Source: Cherax quadricarinatus (Eukaryota; Arthropoda; Malacostraca; Decapoda; Parastacidae). Taken from it: a stretch of DNA of 64,000 bases. Below are positions 1-11,373 of the stretch, in pieces. A model generated the notes under the pieces. That model was not told where the DNA came from and made no database searches. It worked only from the letters and a program-made list of their open reading frames with translations. Numbering within the stretch: position 1 is the stretch's first letter; each line of letters begins with the position of its first letter. Made by a program: the position numbers and the translations under genes. The DNA is taken from positions 22,321,216-22,385,215 of the forward strand of contig NC_091352.1 of the NCBI RefSeq assembly GCF_038502225.1. The letters run 5' to 3'.

Positions 1-885
1 AAGGAAGGTTCGTATTCTGGGATGCCTAAAGGAAGTTTTTCCTTAAAAATGACATTGAGGCATCCTATTCCTTCCTATATTTTCCTAGAAGACTTCAGGA
101 CTCAAGTAATGGTGACTTACGCAGGGCAACAACGTACCTTTCGATTATGCGGTGCCTATGATCACATTGCTGCGCAGTGTGTTAAACAACAGGGTACACA
201 GGCGAAGGAACAGCATAAGGAGGCATCAGAGGACCTTGAGACGTTGGATTTGGCACGACCTGAGTCGGTTTCCTTGAACAAGGCTTGGAGTGTGGAGGTC
301 GAGGAGGCCTTGAGGGAGGAAGAGTGTGTAACTCTTTCGAGAGAGACATGCACTGCAGGGCAGGCACCGGACACCAAAGATGTGGTGTCACTGGGTGAGG
401 ACAGGGCCGTGGAGGCTACCATTGATTCAGTCCTCCACAACCTGTTAGGGACCCCAGGAGAGGTCACAGTTGAGGGGCTTGTGGGTGCCCTGGATGCTGC
501 TGGGGTTCCAGGTGGTGAGAGGGGGGGAGGCATGTCAGAGACCCAGGTTGAGGCTGGGTTGCAAATTGGCACGGTGGTGGCGGAAGTGCACGGGGATGGC
601 TTCCAGGTGGAGGCGGGGAGAAAGGCTCGAGTGTCACGGAAGAGAGCGGCAGTGCCCTCGGACGTGGATGATATGGATGTGCTCACTCCGGCACAGCGTT
701 CGGGCAAAAAGGTGTGGGCTGAAGTGGTTGAGCATGGACCTGGGGGGTCCAGGGGCAAGGGGCATGTGAAAGCAGATCACAGAATGGTGATTGAAGATCA
801 AGGGCGTATAAAGGGGAAGGGGGATAAAGGTGGTGCAATACGTAAAGGCAAACCTCCATTGACAAATTCAAGAGTCTCTCTATAA
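1..885 (+). pseudogene. Tx1 LINE ORF1 (gag-like, CCHC), 3' part
   Basis: The frame is already open at base 1, so the N-terminal 140 or so residues lie outside the window. The visible part aligns with ORF1 of the intact copy (55131-56387): the KMTLRHPIPSY segment, the FRTQV segment, then the knuckle. The knuckle reads FRLCGAYDHIAAQC where the intact copy has CRLCGAYDHLAVQC, so the first zinc-binding Cys is replaced by Phe. An acidic linker follows, then the conserved tail RKRAAVPSDVDDMDVLTPAQ..GKK and a basic Gly/Lys-rich end. The family role is RNA binding and RNP assembly; loss of the Cys suggests this copy is dead. The ORF itself stays open to its normal stop. Confidence 0.75.
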
Positions 886-3800
886 ATGTTAATGGTCTGA
901 AAAATTCTAGGAAGTGTGAATGGTTTCATGAGATGCTCATTAGGTATGGTGTAGATGTAGTGTTTGTGCAAGAGCACAACCACAAGCCGGGTTGTAGGTT
1001 GATGATTGAGGGATATACTGTATATACGGCACACTCAACGAGATTGAAAGGAGGAGTGGCTATTTTGGTGAGGGAGGCTAGCCTGTTTAATGTACATCAT
1101 TGTGAGGAGGGGGATGAGGGGAGGGTTATAAGAGTGGATGGGACATGGGGAAGAGATAAGATGTCTTTTGTGTGTTTATGGTCCGGCGGAGGGGGACAGT
1201 CGAGTGAAGAATGAGTTTGTACGTGAAGTGTTGGTGTATCACTTAAGGTCGCTTCCAGCATTAGCTGTGGTGGGAGGGGACTGGAATTGCGTTATACGCC
1301 ACAAGGATGTGGAACCTAGGGGAGCAGGATATTGTTCTGGCGTTCTGAGGGACCTGTTAACCGGGGTGGGGTTGGTGGATGTAGAGGGGGGGGGGCGGCG
1401 TGGGAGGTGCAGCACACCTTTGTGAGGCAGGGGTATGCTGCACGGCTGGACAGGATATACGTGACAAGGAAAGCTGTGGTGCGGAGTGTAAGGGTTTTGG
1501 ATGTCTTTTTTTCTGATCATAGAGGTGTTTTGGTGGATTTGGGATGGGAGGGTCGGCCGAACAGGTATAAGAGTTATTGGAAATTGAATGTTCGGTTGCT
1601 TCAAGATGTTGAGGGGAGGGTCCTATTTGCACAATGGTGGAAAGGCTTATGGGAAGGGATGGAAGTCAATGGGGATGTGTTGAGATGGTGGGATGTGATG
1701 GCGAAGACGAGGATTAGAGAGTTCTATGTCCGACAGGGAAGGCACGAGAATCAGTTGGCTTATGGGCTTATTAGGTATCTTGAGGGGCAGTTAAGGGAGT
1801 ATCATGAGAGAGGAAGGGGGGGGATGGGAGCCTCTGTGGCTGACATAGAAGGAGTGAAGGAACGCCTAATGGAAGTGCAAAATGAGAGGTTTGATGCGGC
1901 AAGGGTTTTAGGGGGGTTGGAGGAGGTCATGTGGGGTGATAGACCATCGGCGTGTGTCCTGCGAGGGCAGGGGCGCCGGCGCGTTGCAATGGAAATGGTG
2001 GGTTTGAGAGTTCTTGAGGACATAGAGGGGTATAGGGAGGGACAAGATTTGGTGACAACGGAGGGGATGGGAGGGTATGTTGATTCTTGGCTTAGTGCAC
2101 ATATGAGGAGTGTGGGTGCGAGAGAGGGGGATGGGTGCGAGAGAGGGGGATGGGTGCGAGAGAGGGGGATGGGTGCGAGAGAGGGGGATGGGTGCGGAGT
2201 GTGCTGGACAGGGACGACAGGGAACAGTTACAGGGGCCTATTGTGGAGGAAGAGGTGTGGACGGCTTTAATGAGTATGAGCAGGGGTAAGGCACCGGGGA
2301 TAGATGGGCTGCCTGCGGAGTTTTACATACAGCACTGGGGAGTATTAAAAGATTTTTTGGTGCAATTATTTAATATCATAAAAGAGAGGGGTGCGTTGGG
2401 ACCTTTGCAGGCGACACCACTAGTAGTTTTGGTGCCAAAGGGTGAAAGTCAGTGCACAGTGAGAGATTACCGGATGATATCACTCATGTGTGCAGACTAC
2501 AAACTCTTTGCAAAAACTTTGGGTAATCGTATAAAAAAGGTCATTGGAAAGGTAATAGTGAGGGGTCAATATGGGATTCCGGGGAGATCAATGTATGAGG
2601 GGCATGGGGTTATTAGAAGGTTTATTGAGGGTCCACAAGAGGGGGAACGTGGTATTGGCGTTGGATTGGAGAACGGCATATGACAGTGTCGAGAGGGAGG
2701 CTCTGTGGAGAATCATGGAGTGGCAAGGGTTCGGGGAGGACATTGTGAATTGGGCACGTACTTTATATCGGGGAGCTGGGATGTGTGTACAGATAAATGG
2801 GAGGGTGGGGTTGCATGTGAAAATGGGCAGGGGATTGAGGCAAGGTTGCCCGTTGTCACAAATATTATTTGCATGTTTACAGAATCCGTTTTATAGGGCA
2901 GTGGAAAGGTGCATACAGGAGGGGGTAAGGGAGGACATACGAGGTGGGAGTCCCAGTATCATAGGTTACGTTGATGACACAACTGTCCTAGTGAGTGGGA
3001 GGGAGGGATTGGAGGGTCTGGAGAGAGTTATAGACGTTTTTGGGATGGCAACAGGTATGGCAGTGAATGTGCATAAATCTAAGCTCATGATATTGGGTGA
3101 ATGGGATGGGCAGTAGGGCGGGGGTGGGGGGGTGAGGTGGATTGTCGTGGACCAGGTGAAAATTTGTGTAGTTGTGTATATGGGTAATGCTCAGATGGCG
3201 AGGGAGAATAATTCAAAGGGTGTGGTAGATAGGATATTGGGAAGATTGTCAGGATTGAGGCCGACACATCTTACGCTACACCAGAGGGTCATTGTGGTCA
3301 ATGTGCTTTTGTACAGTAAAATATGGCATGTGGCAGCTTTATACCCTTTGGTGTATGGGGATGTCCGGAGATTGTTGAGCAGAGTTTTCCGTTTTATCTG
3401 GGGTTCGGGATGCGATTGGTTGAAAAGAGAGGTGGTAACACTTCCGGTGGCCTTGGGAGGGCTGGGGTTAATTCATTTGGAAAGAAGGTTGAAGTGTGTA
3501 TATGTGAAACATGGGTTGCTAAGGGCTCGGGGGGAAGGGAGTGGAGGGTTGGGGATGCTGCAGGGAGATCTTCGGAGATGGTGGAAGGGACAAGATTTGA
3601 GAGATGGTGAGGAGTTGTTGCGTCTATTGATGATGGTCAGAGAGCCGAGAAACATGCGGGTAGGGTCCATGGAGAGGAAGATATGGCCAAGGGTGGTAGT
3701 GGCAACGGAAGGAGTGTACCCGATGTACGCATGGGAAGACATTAGGGGCCGATTAAGAGGGTTACGCATCCGGCCACGCGTGAGGGAGGTAATGTATAGG

Positions 3801-4243
3801 TTTCTTCACGGAATATTGCCGTCTGGGGTTGTTTTACGAAATAGGCGAATAAGGGAGGGTGGGGTGTGTCAGGTTTGTGGGGTAGATGAATCAGCTTTTC
3901 ATGTAGTTTATTTTTGTGAAAGCCTAGGGATTGTGCGGGAATGGTTAGGGAAAGTAATCCGGTATGTGGGGGGGGGGAAGGGTTGTCGGTTTTGAGAGTG
4001 CTTAGTTTAGATGTAGGTGGGGTTGGGTTAAAGGTTCAAAGGGCAGTGGCTTACTTAATGGTTGATTTTGTGTATATATCATGGGCAATGAGAGACAAAG
4101 GGGCGGAGGAACGTAGGATGGCCATAGCAGCATCCTTTTATAGAACAAAGTGTCGCAACAGGGAAATATATGGTAGGAGGTGGGAGAGGGATTTCTCGGA
4201 GGGCTACAGGGACTTTCTTTTGAGGGATTTATGGTCTTTATAA
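855..4243 (+). pseudogene. Tx1 LINE ORF2 (endonuclease + reverse transcriptase), frameshifted
   Basis: Pieces in order: endonuclease start INVNG (881), QEHNHKPG, RLKGGVAILVRE, GGDWNCVI (1276), YAARLDRIYV and FSDHRGVLVD (1515); RT pieces GKAPGIDGLPAEFY (2288), DYRMISLMCADYKLF, GIPGRSMYEGHG, RQGCPLSQILFA, YVDDTT (2970); C-terminal zinc motif CQVCGVDESAFHVVYFC (3868) and FYRTKCRNREIYG. Reading-frame breaks fall near 1150-1190, at the G-run 1386-1394, in the 19-bp repeat 2114-2196, near 2650, at a stop near 3113-3115, and at the G-run near 3967-3977. In the intact relative this is one protein of more than 1,084 residues. It cleaves target DNA and primes cDNA synthesis; this copy is inactive. Confidence 0.85.
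2114..2196 (+). repeat. 19-bp minisatellite (4.4 copies) inside ORF2
   Basis: The unit GGGTGCGAGAGAGGGGGAT starts at 2114, 2133, 2152 and 2171, with a partial fifth copy at 2190. Copies are identical. The period is not a multiple of three, so the expansion changes the ORF2 frame. It lies between the endonuclease-RT linker and RT motif 0. The intact copy has no such repeat here, so the expansion is specific to this copy. Confidence 0.9.
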
Positions 4244-5307
4244 GCGGTCAGGGGCATGAACGGGCTGGCCTTCCCAGGGGGGGGAGTGTTGCAGAGGACG
4301 ATTGTGTGAGTGTGTGTGGAATTGTGTGAGGAAAGAATGTTGAGGTGATATTCAATGTGATATTCAATGTAATGTCTTGGTGTTATTGTGAACACCGATG
4401 ATTATAATTTATCTAAGGTTTCCTTCATGTTTTGTAAGGTTGTACATAAGCATGTTAGTATATAAGCATATTTTAACCTGTAATTATACATGTCTACCTA
4501 TATATGAGGAATGTAACTTGTCATAATAATGAGGTTTCATACCTGTTTTTTAACTAGTGGAACGTTCTGGTATTGTATATAATGTAAGATCTTGCCTGGG
4601 GTGTTTTTGCTTATATATTGTTAATGTTTTTTTTTTCACATTTTCATTATATATGTTCAAGTGAATGAGTTTTTGATCTTGTGTATTGCCAGGTGAAACT
4701 GGTCAGTTTTTTCATTGGGGGGGGGGTAGGAGTTTAAGTAATCTCTGCAATAGCAGGTCATGTGATACACATGTCATATTTTAGATGTCTAATGTTGTCC
4801 ATTCTCTGTAGGATGTGATGTATAGATTATCTCCGGCAGTGTAAATTATCTGTCTGCAGGAGGGAATAATGTGTAAATTTATTTATTATTGTGGTAGGTT
4901 TGTGTGTGTAGCGTGTTTTTAGGGTGATATATAAGATGCTAATTACTATCAAGGACTGTTGGTGGTTATGAGTGGTGACGGCAGACACAGTTACTAGGCA
5001 TGTGGGGGGGGGTGAAGTGTCATCGGTAGTGTCTTAAACCCACCACCGTGCACGATATTAATTACCATAGGGTATATGAGGGTAGGGTGGATTGTGTTCT
5101 ATGGTGGATGTGAGCCATCAGGTTCAGACATTCCTTGTATTATAGTGTCAGCCGTTTAGCTGGCTGGATTGTGTTTATATATATATTGTCATTGAAGTTT
5201 TTAATGCTTTTGCAAATGTGTATGTATAAGAGTTTTGTCACTGTGTATTTAAGGTGAAAGTGGCACGTTTTCATGGGGGGGGGGAGTGTAAGCTTTACTG
5301 GGTGGGT

Positions 5308-5394
5308 TGTATGTGTATGTATGTGTATATGTATGTGTGTATATGTATATGTATGTGTGTATATATGTATATGTATGTGTGTATATATGTATAT

Positions 5395-5464
<70 letters not shown>

Positions 5465-5536
5465 TTATGTATGTATATATATAATGTGTATATATGTGTA
5501 TATGTGTATGTATGTATATATATATATATGTATATA
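5308..5536. repeat. Compound (TG/TA) microsatellite
   Basis: Interrupted TATG/TGTA repeats pass into a pure (TA)n core at about 5403-5457 and then into TATG repeats again. It lies in the 3' region of the Tx1 copy and directly precedes a short retroposon. Open frames across it on both strands are repeat translations, not genes. Confidence 0.93.
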
Positions 5537-5547
5537 TGACCACCTCT

Positions 5548-5642
5548 GGCAAGACAGTGATGGAGTGAATGATGGTGAAAGTTTTTCTTTTTCGGGCCAC
5601 CCTGCCTTGGTGGGAATCGGCCAGTGTGATGATAAAAAAAAA
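5548..5642 (+). mobile_element. Short (~95 bp) A-tailed retroposon with 12-bp target-site duplication
   Basis: A 95-bp segment ending in an A-run is bracketed by perfect direct repeats ATGACCACCTCT at 5536-5547 and 5643-5654. That is the mark of a target-primed retroposition event. The body contains GGGCCACCCTGCCTTGGTGG, a phrase I associate from memory with repeated decapod sequences. No tRNA-type A/B boxes are evident. It could be a 5'-truncated SINE or LINE 3' end, or a microsatellite-linked mini-element. It is nested in the Tx1 3' region. Confidence 0.65.
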
Positions 5643-5842
5643 ATGACCACCTCTTCATGTGAAGCACAGTACGTACAAGCGGTGTTTGATTTGAGTGCAG
5701 CAGCCAGTTCTGTCATTATATATGTGCTTCTTCAGTACTGTGTAGTCACAGTTGATTATTGTTCACTGCCTGTATCTTGTTACATATTATGTACCAATAT
5801 ATTTTTGTACCTGAGTTTTAAATAAAATATAAAAAAAAAAAT

Positions 5843-8612
5843 ACTATTGTATTGTGACAAGAGGAACGGGAAATGCTGGAGGGTAGTATTAGTGAGGAGG
5901 AGGTGGGGGAGGCGGTTTGCGGGATGAGTCAGGGTAAGACGCCGGGCATTGATGGAATACCGAATGATTTTTATCGAGTTTATTGGGAATGCATTAGGTA
6001 TGGGTTAGTGGGAGTCTTGAATCATATGTGGAGCAGTGGGAGGATGGGGAAGACCCAGAAGACAGGGATCGTTGTGTTGGTGCCGAAGAAGGATGGGAAA
6101 GTATTGAATGATTATAGAGCAATATCCTTAATGTGTGCAGATTATAAAATTTATGCTAAAATTCTTGGCAATAGACTGAAGAAGGTTCTAGGATCAGTGG
6201 TACATGGGGGACAGTTTGGCATTCCGGGAAGTATGAGGGACGGGCATAGTCACATAAGGGATTTTATTGAGGACTGCACCGAAGGGGGAATACTTGGTTT
6301 AGATTGGGCTAATGCGTATGATTGTGTGAATAGGGATTTCTTAAAAGTTTGTTTGGAAAAGTTGGGTTTGGGGGAGAAGGTGGTGAGATGGGTGCAAACC
6401 TTGTATGAGGGAGCAGTTATTAGGGTACAGGTTAATGGTAAGTTGGGGGACCCAGTACTGATGGAGAGAGGTTTGAGGCAGGGCTGTCCACTGTTATTGT
6501 TTGCCTGCGTACAGAATCCATTTTATGGGCTGGTGGATGAGGTGATGAATGAACATGGGATTAGGGGGGGTGGGCGGGGGGGGATTGTGGGGTACGTAGA
6601 TGATACTACTGTGCTGGTAAGGCATGAGGAAGATCTAAGGAAAGTTGGTGGAATCATTCAGATTTTTGGGGACGCCACGGGTATGAGAGTTAATTTAATG
6701 AAGTCGAGACTATTAGAGGTGGGGGATTAGGTGGAAGGGGCTTGGGGGAGGGGTTGGGATGGTCAGTAGTGGACAGAATTAAGGTTTGTGGAATATGGTA
6801 CATGGCGGAAGTGCAGGAGAGTAGGAAGATAAATTCGGAATTAGTTACGAGCAGGGTTTTGGGTAGGCTAGGAGGCTTAAGGGCTAGGGACGTAACATTA
6901 CAGCAGAGAGTTTTAGTGGTCAACTCTCTGGTTTACAGTAAGGTGTGGGGAGTGGCTGAGGTGTTCCCTTTAAGAGCAGAGGATATTGCAGAAATCCAGA
7001 GGAAGGTTCTAAGGTATGTGTGGGGGTTAGGGAGGGCATGGTTGAGCAAGGACGTGGTGATGACGGAGGGGAGACGTGGGGGTCTTGGCCTGATGTCATT
7101 GGGTCATAGAGTAATGGCTTTATATATTAAACAAAGATATATCCGGACTGGGGGGAACAGAGGAGTCAGGGTAGGTAGGGTAATGGAGGATGCACGAAGA
7201 TGGTGGTGTGGAAGGGATTTGAGGTATTGTGAGGACATGTTGAGGGTTTTATTACATGTAAAACAGGTGTCCACTTTAAAGGTCAAACGAATGGTGGGTG
7301 CTGTGGTGGGCAAGGGTGTCTTACAGGGGCTTGCTGTATATCCAACATATGACTGGATAAGCATATGGAGAAAGTTTGGCTTGCTTAGAATACCAGCGAG
7401 GGTACGAGTGTTAGTATATCGTTTTCTGATGGGAATATTGGCCTCTAGGGATGTGTTGTGTAGAATGGGTCTTGTGAGAGAGGACTCATGCTTGCATTGT
7501 GAGGACATCGAAACGGCTTTTCATGCGGTATATTTTTGTCCCTCTTTGGAGGGGGTGAGGTTATGGATGGTGAGCATTATCAGACTTTTTGGGGGGGGGG
7601 GGCAATGGCCATTCCTAAGGGCCTTAATGTTGGATGTAACTGGGGTGCCGGGTGATGTGGATAGAGCCTTAATGTATGTTATGACGGATTATTTACATGT
7701 ATCTTGGGGGATGAGGGAGGTTAGGGGAGAGTTGAGGATAAAAGCGTTAGCAGCGAGATTTTATAGAACTATGTGTAGGAATAGGCAAGTCTATGGGGGG
7801 AGGTGGGTAGTTAGCTTTTCGGAGGGTTACCGGAATCTCACTGTGGGGGGGGGGCCTCCTCAAGAGCCCAGGGGGCGGGCAAAGGGTTGGTCTCCTACCG
7901 GGGGATGCATGAGGGTGGGTTGGTTTAGGCTTCTTTGTTGTGTGGATGGTGGGAGGGTTATGAATAGAGTGGAAGGGAGATGAATGATGAATTTGGAATC
8001 TATGGTTATGTTCACTGCATACAGGATAACCTTAAAACCATGATGACTAAACCTTGGAATCTCGTTTAAAAAATTAAAAAAAAATAAGTGTTTAACCACA
8101 TGAGAATGGCTATGATAACTTGTTTAATGTTTAATATTGATAATGTGTTTAACCACATGAGTGGCTACGATAACTTTTTTAATGTTCAATATTGTTATTG
8201 TTTACCCACATGAGTGGCTATAATATTAACTTGTTTAATGTTTAACATCGATAATGAGTTTAACAATGTGAGATTGGCAATGGTGTTAATTTTTTAATGT
8301 TACATATTGTTATCGTGTTAAACTACGTGAGTGCCTAGGGTTTCAACTAGTTGAGGGGCGGGTGGGGGTTGTGGAAGTGTTGGATGTTAGTGTTAGCATC
8401 AGTGTATTATGAAGATCTTTGTGATTATGTAACACTGTATTTCTGGGTAGATTGTAGGTTGTGTTAGGTTATCTTAAGGTAACTTTGTATGTTCACTAAG
8501 TGGACCGTTGTAGTACGAGTGTTGAATGTTCTGTCATTACATGTACCATTTCATGGTATGTTTATATTGCATCTTGTAATAGAATTTTAAATAAAATATA
8601 AAAAATAAAAAA
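5843..8612 (+). mobile_element. Tx1-type LINE, beta subfamily, 5'-truncated
   Basis: The element begins inside the ORF2 RT domain just after the A-tail of the preceding copy and ends with AATAAAATATAAAAAATAAA near 8589-8612. There is no ORF1 or endonuclease. Sequence choices (VHGGQFGIPG, GSISEEEVGEAV) match the copy at 61275 and the degenerate copy at 45590-49260 rather than the one at 55044, so I place it in a separate beta subfamily. The exact 5' junction is uncertain by about 15 bp; no target-site duplication was identified. Confidence 0.8.
5873..7983 (+). pseudogene. Tx1-beta ORF2 fragment (RT + C-terminal CCHC domain)
   Basis: The first open stretch (5873-6730) carries GKTPGIDGIPNDFY, DYRAISLMCADYKIYAK, LGLDWANAYDCVNR, RQGCPLL and YVDDTT (6596). 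It ends at a TAG at 6728, with the RT thumb region continuing from 6742 in another frame. The second stretch (6742-7983) carries GGLGLMSLG, FLMGILASRDVL, the zinc motif CLHCEDIETAFHAVYFC (7491-7541) and FYRTMCRNRQVYGG. It tolerates the G-run at 7593. Near its end the frame changes at the G-run 7847-7856, which adds an unrelated proline/glycine tail. Two breaks make it non-functional as a single protein, though the RT catalytic YVDD is intact. Confidence 0.82.
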
Positions 8613-8867
8613 AATTCAAGTTACAGAAACGTTAGGCTGTTATTGTATGTATAATGTTATGTCTTTTACTTGCGGGTGTTTCCTGCTCAATTTTTTCTGT
8701 GGTATGTGTTATTGCACTGTTTATTGTAGGCTTGGTTTGCCTACTGTTTAAGCTAATGTAATGTATAATTATATCTTTTGTATGCTGTATTATAATTTCT
8801 GTGTACTTTGTGCAAGGGGTTTTATTGTACAGAGCTGTGGGGGGTTTTGTGTATGCACAGGCATAAT
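8613..8867. other. Unassigned AT-rich spacer
   Basis: About 255 bp between the A-tail of the + strand beta element and the T-run that starts the - strand Tx1 copy. There is no convincing ORF or structured repeat. It resembles Tx1 3' UTR in base composition and may be old LINE sequence or the target locus. Confidence 0.4.
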
Positions 8868-9110
8868 TTTTTTTTTTTTTATATTTTATTGAAAAGACAT
8901 ACATAGTACATAAAAATAAACGACAAATTACATAGTGAAAACAGTGATGAAAAATTCTGCATAGTACATGTACTTTCCAATTAACATATTACATCTGAAA
9001 GACAAATCTGTACAGTAAACAATGACCACTCCAATCCTTGAAGTAATGACATTATGTCTGGAACACTAAATCTAACCTAAAGACTCCTTGGCAAGTACAT
9101 CTCATTCCTG

Positions 9111-9176
9111 ATTGTACATCCTGCCACGGAATGTACACCTTACATTGTACATCCTGCCACGGAATGTACACCTTAC
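9111..9176. repeat. 33-bp direct tandem duplication
   Basis: Two perfect adjacent copies beginning ATTGTACATCCTGCCACGG start at 9111 and 9144. They lie in the 3' UTR of the - strand Tx1 copy. Function unknown; probably replication slippage. Confidence 0.88.
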
Positions 9177-10007
9177 ATTCTGAAAACACTACCCCCCCCC
9201 CTTCTTGCATGTCAATCCACCTGACACGTAACAATCTTTATATGTAACTGTATATTGAATGAAATACTTCCATTATTCCATATTGAACAACATGATACGT
9301 TCAGTATCACTCAAGGTATTGAGATAATATAAAATTCAATTCTACATGATTCATGTACAACGTATATCTACTAAACACCCAAACATATCACCTTCTCGAG
9401 GAAGGTATAAATATATACATATGTTGCATACACTTTACAACACAACCAGTGAAAACACAAATACCTAATCCTATGTCATCCATCAATTACCCTATAATAT
9501 ATATCAATTCAATGGTAACCTAAACCTACGGGCTCTATAGAGCTCCCATGAAAAAACAATATGTATTAAGAAAACAGGATAAGTCAAGCTTTCTAAAAAT
9601 ATTTCGCCCATATCATTAAAACCACTACTAAGATGTAAGTCTGTTATCACAAAACATAACAGTGCATGACCTTCACACGTCGATAAATACTGAAGCCTTC
9701 CTACCACACGCAATACTTCATGTGTATATATATATTTCGCATTCACACAGTGCACCCATTTTGTCATTTCATTACACACATACCAATAATTTCTTTGCAG
9801 ATATTTAATATTCCATCACATTACGACGTCTGTCGTCCTTTGTCATTAGCATAATTAATAATTAAATTGAAGAACTTGTATCGTTCACAACACACAACCC
9901 GCTCATCATACAGTCAAAGGCACTTATGTCTCAGTACTATATTCATTCTCTTCCACACTAAACCCTTTCACACTGTCCTCATCGGGAAGCCAGCCCGCCG
10001 CGACCCC

Positions 10008-11373
10008 TTACATTGCACGTAAATCCCATAAATCCCCCAACCTAAAACTCTGATAGCCCTCTGTAAAAGCATTCTCCCAACTCCCTCCATAAATTTCCCT
10101 ATTACGACACTTAGTTCTGTAAAATGTCGCAGCTAACACCTTTATCCTCTCATCCACGCCCACCTCCCTCATGGCCCATGACGTATATATAAAATCCGTG
10201 ACCAAATACGCAACTGCATTCTCCATCTTACTCACCCCACCTATATCCAAACTTAAAGCCCGCAACACCTGCAATCCTCCCCCACCCACTAACCTGAACA
10301 CCTTTCCTAACCAGACCCGCACCACTTCTATACAGTCACAAAAATATACCGCATGCAAAATTGTCTCCATGCTTCCACACGCTCTACATTCCCCTCCCTC
10401 CCTTATCCTCCTATTGAATAGGACAACCCCAGACGGCAAAATCCCATGTAAAAATCTAAACATTACCTCCCGAACACCCGGTTTTACACGTAATTGTTTT
10501 AGACGCGTCCATATTTCGTTCCACGCATACATAGGGTATGCCCCTTCAACAGCAGCCACCACTGACCTACCTTCCACTCCTTCGAGGACCCGCAGTTTAA
10601 CACACGACGGATCCATCACTGTCATTAATAACCTCAACATGGCCTCACCAACTATTAAATCCCTACCCCCCCACCACCGTTGCATATCCTTACGTACTCG
10701 CACAAGTCCACCTCCCCTCCCGCACCCCTCCCTTGTATAACTTCGTTTTAGGTACACGCTCATCATCCTTTTTTCCAGAGGTAAAAGTCCCAGCCCTCCT
10801 CGACTGACCGGAAGTGTTAACACCGCTCTACTTAACCATTCGCAGCCCGATCCCCATATAAACCTAAAAACCCCATGTTGTAAACGCTTCACCTCACGTC
10901 TCATCATCGGGTACATGACAACGACATGCCATATCTTGCTGTACAATAGCACGTTCGTCACTATTACTCTTTGATGCAGCGTTAGCTGCGCCGCCCTCAA
11001 ACCACCAAGTCTTTTCAATACTCCATCCACTATTCGCACCGAATTCACCTCTTGAGCCACCCGTGTATTTCTCGCATAAATTATCCCACATATCATTAGT
11101 TGATCCACCACCTTCCACCCACCCCCTACCACCTCATCCCCATTTGTACTATCCCTTAAGTCTAGAAACTTAGTCTTCTCAACATTAATTTTCATACCTG
11201 AAGCCTCCCCAAACACATCCACCACCTTACCCACCCTAAGCAAATCCCCATTACCTCTCACCAAAACAGTCGTGTCATCCACATAACCTACGATACCAGC
11301 TCCCCCCTCCCCCCGGTCAGTACCCTCCCCACCTCCCGCAACACACCTCCGAATGGCCCTATAAAATGGATCC
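10008..11373 (-). pseudogene. Tx1-alpha ORF2, C-terminal part (RT palm end to CCHC domain)
   Basis: Open for about 455 codons on the - strand: DPFYRAIRRC at its start, then IVGYVDDTTVLV, ATG/SGMKINVEKTKF, VSRGGLGLLPLEK, MFRFLHGILPSGVVLFNRR, zinc motif CRACGSMETILHAVYFC and FYRTKCRNREIYGG. The stop at 10008-10010 matches the normal ORF2 end. The fragment is undamaged in itself; it is separated from its N-terminal half by the nested half-LINE. The apparent Met start is the middle of a Gln-Asp-Pro-Phe segment and is not a true start. Confidence 0.85.

Larger units (their letters stand above)
1..5842 (+). mobile_element. Tx1-type LINE, alpha subfamily, decayed copy (5' end outside window)
   Basis: Non-LTR retrotransposon with the end of ORF1 (to 885), a broken ORF2 (about 855-4243), a long 3' region and a terminal AATAAAATATAAA plus A-run at 5821-5842. 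The same terminal motif closes every Tx1-like copy in the window. Assignment to the L1/Tx1 group rests on the ORF2 motifs (GKAPGIDGLP, ISLMCADYKLF, GIPGRSMYEGHG, YVDDTT) and on a gag-like ORF1 with a CCHC-type knuckle. The 3' region of about 1.6 kb is longer than the 1.0 kb of the intact copy at 55044; part of the excess is a TG/TA microsatellite and a small retroposon. Decay is by frameshifts, so this copy cannot encode its own machinery. Confidence 0.88.

Noticed and set aside
162..758. 198-codon open frame on the - strand opposite the first ORF1, and similar antisense frames elsewhere
   Set aside because: They mirror G-rich, Val/Glu-rich coding sequence of real ORFs; frames do not match between copies.
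2114..2196. CRISPR-like direct repeats
   Set aside because: The repeats are contiguous with no spacers and lie in a eukaryotic LINE ORF.
5140..5825. Long Tyr/Ile/Cys-rich open frames on both strands
   Set aside because: They are translations of the TG/TA microsatellite and have no start context or homology.
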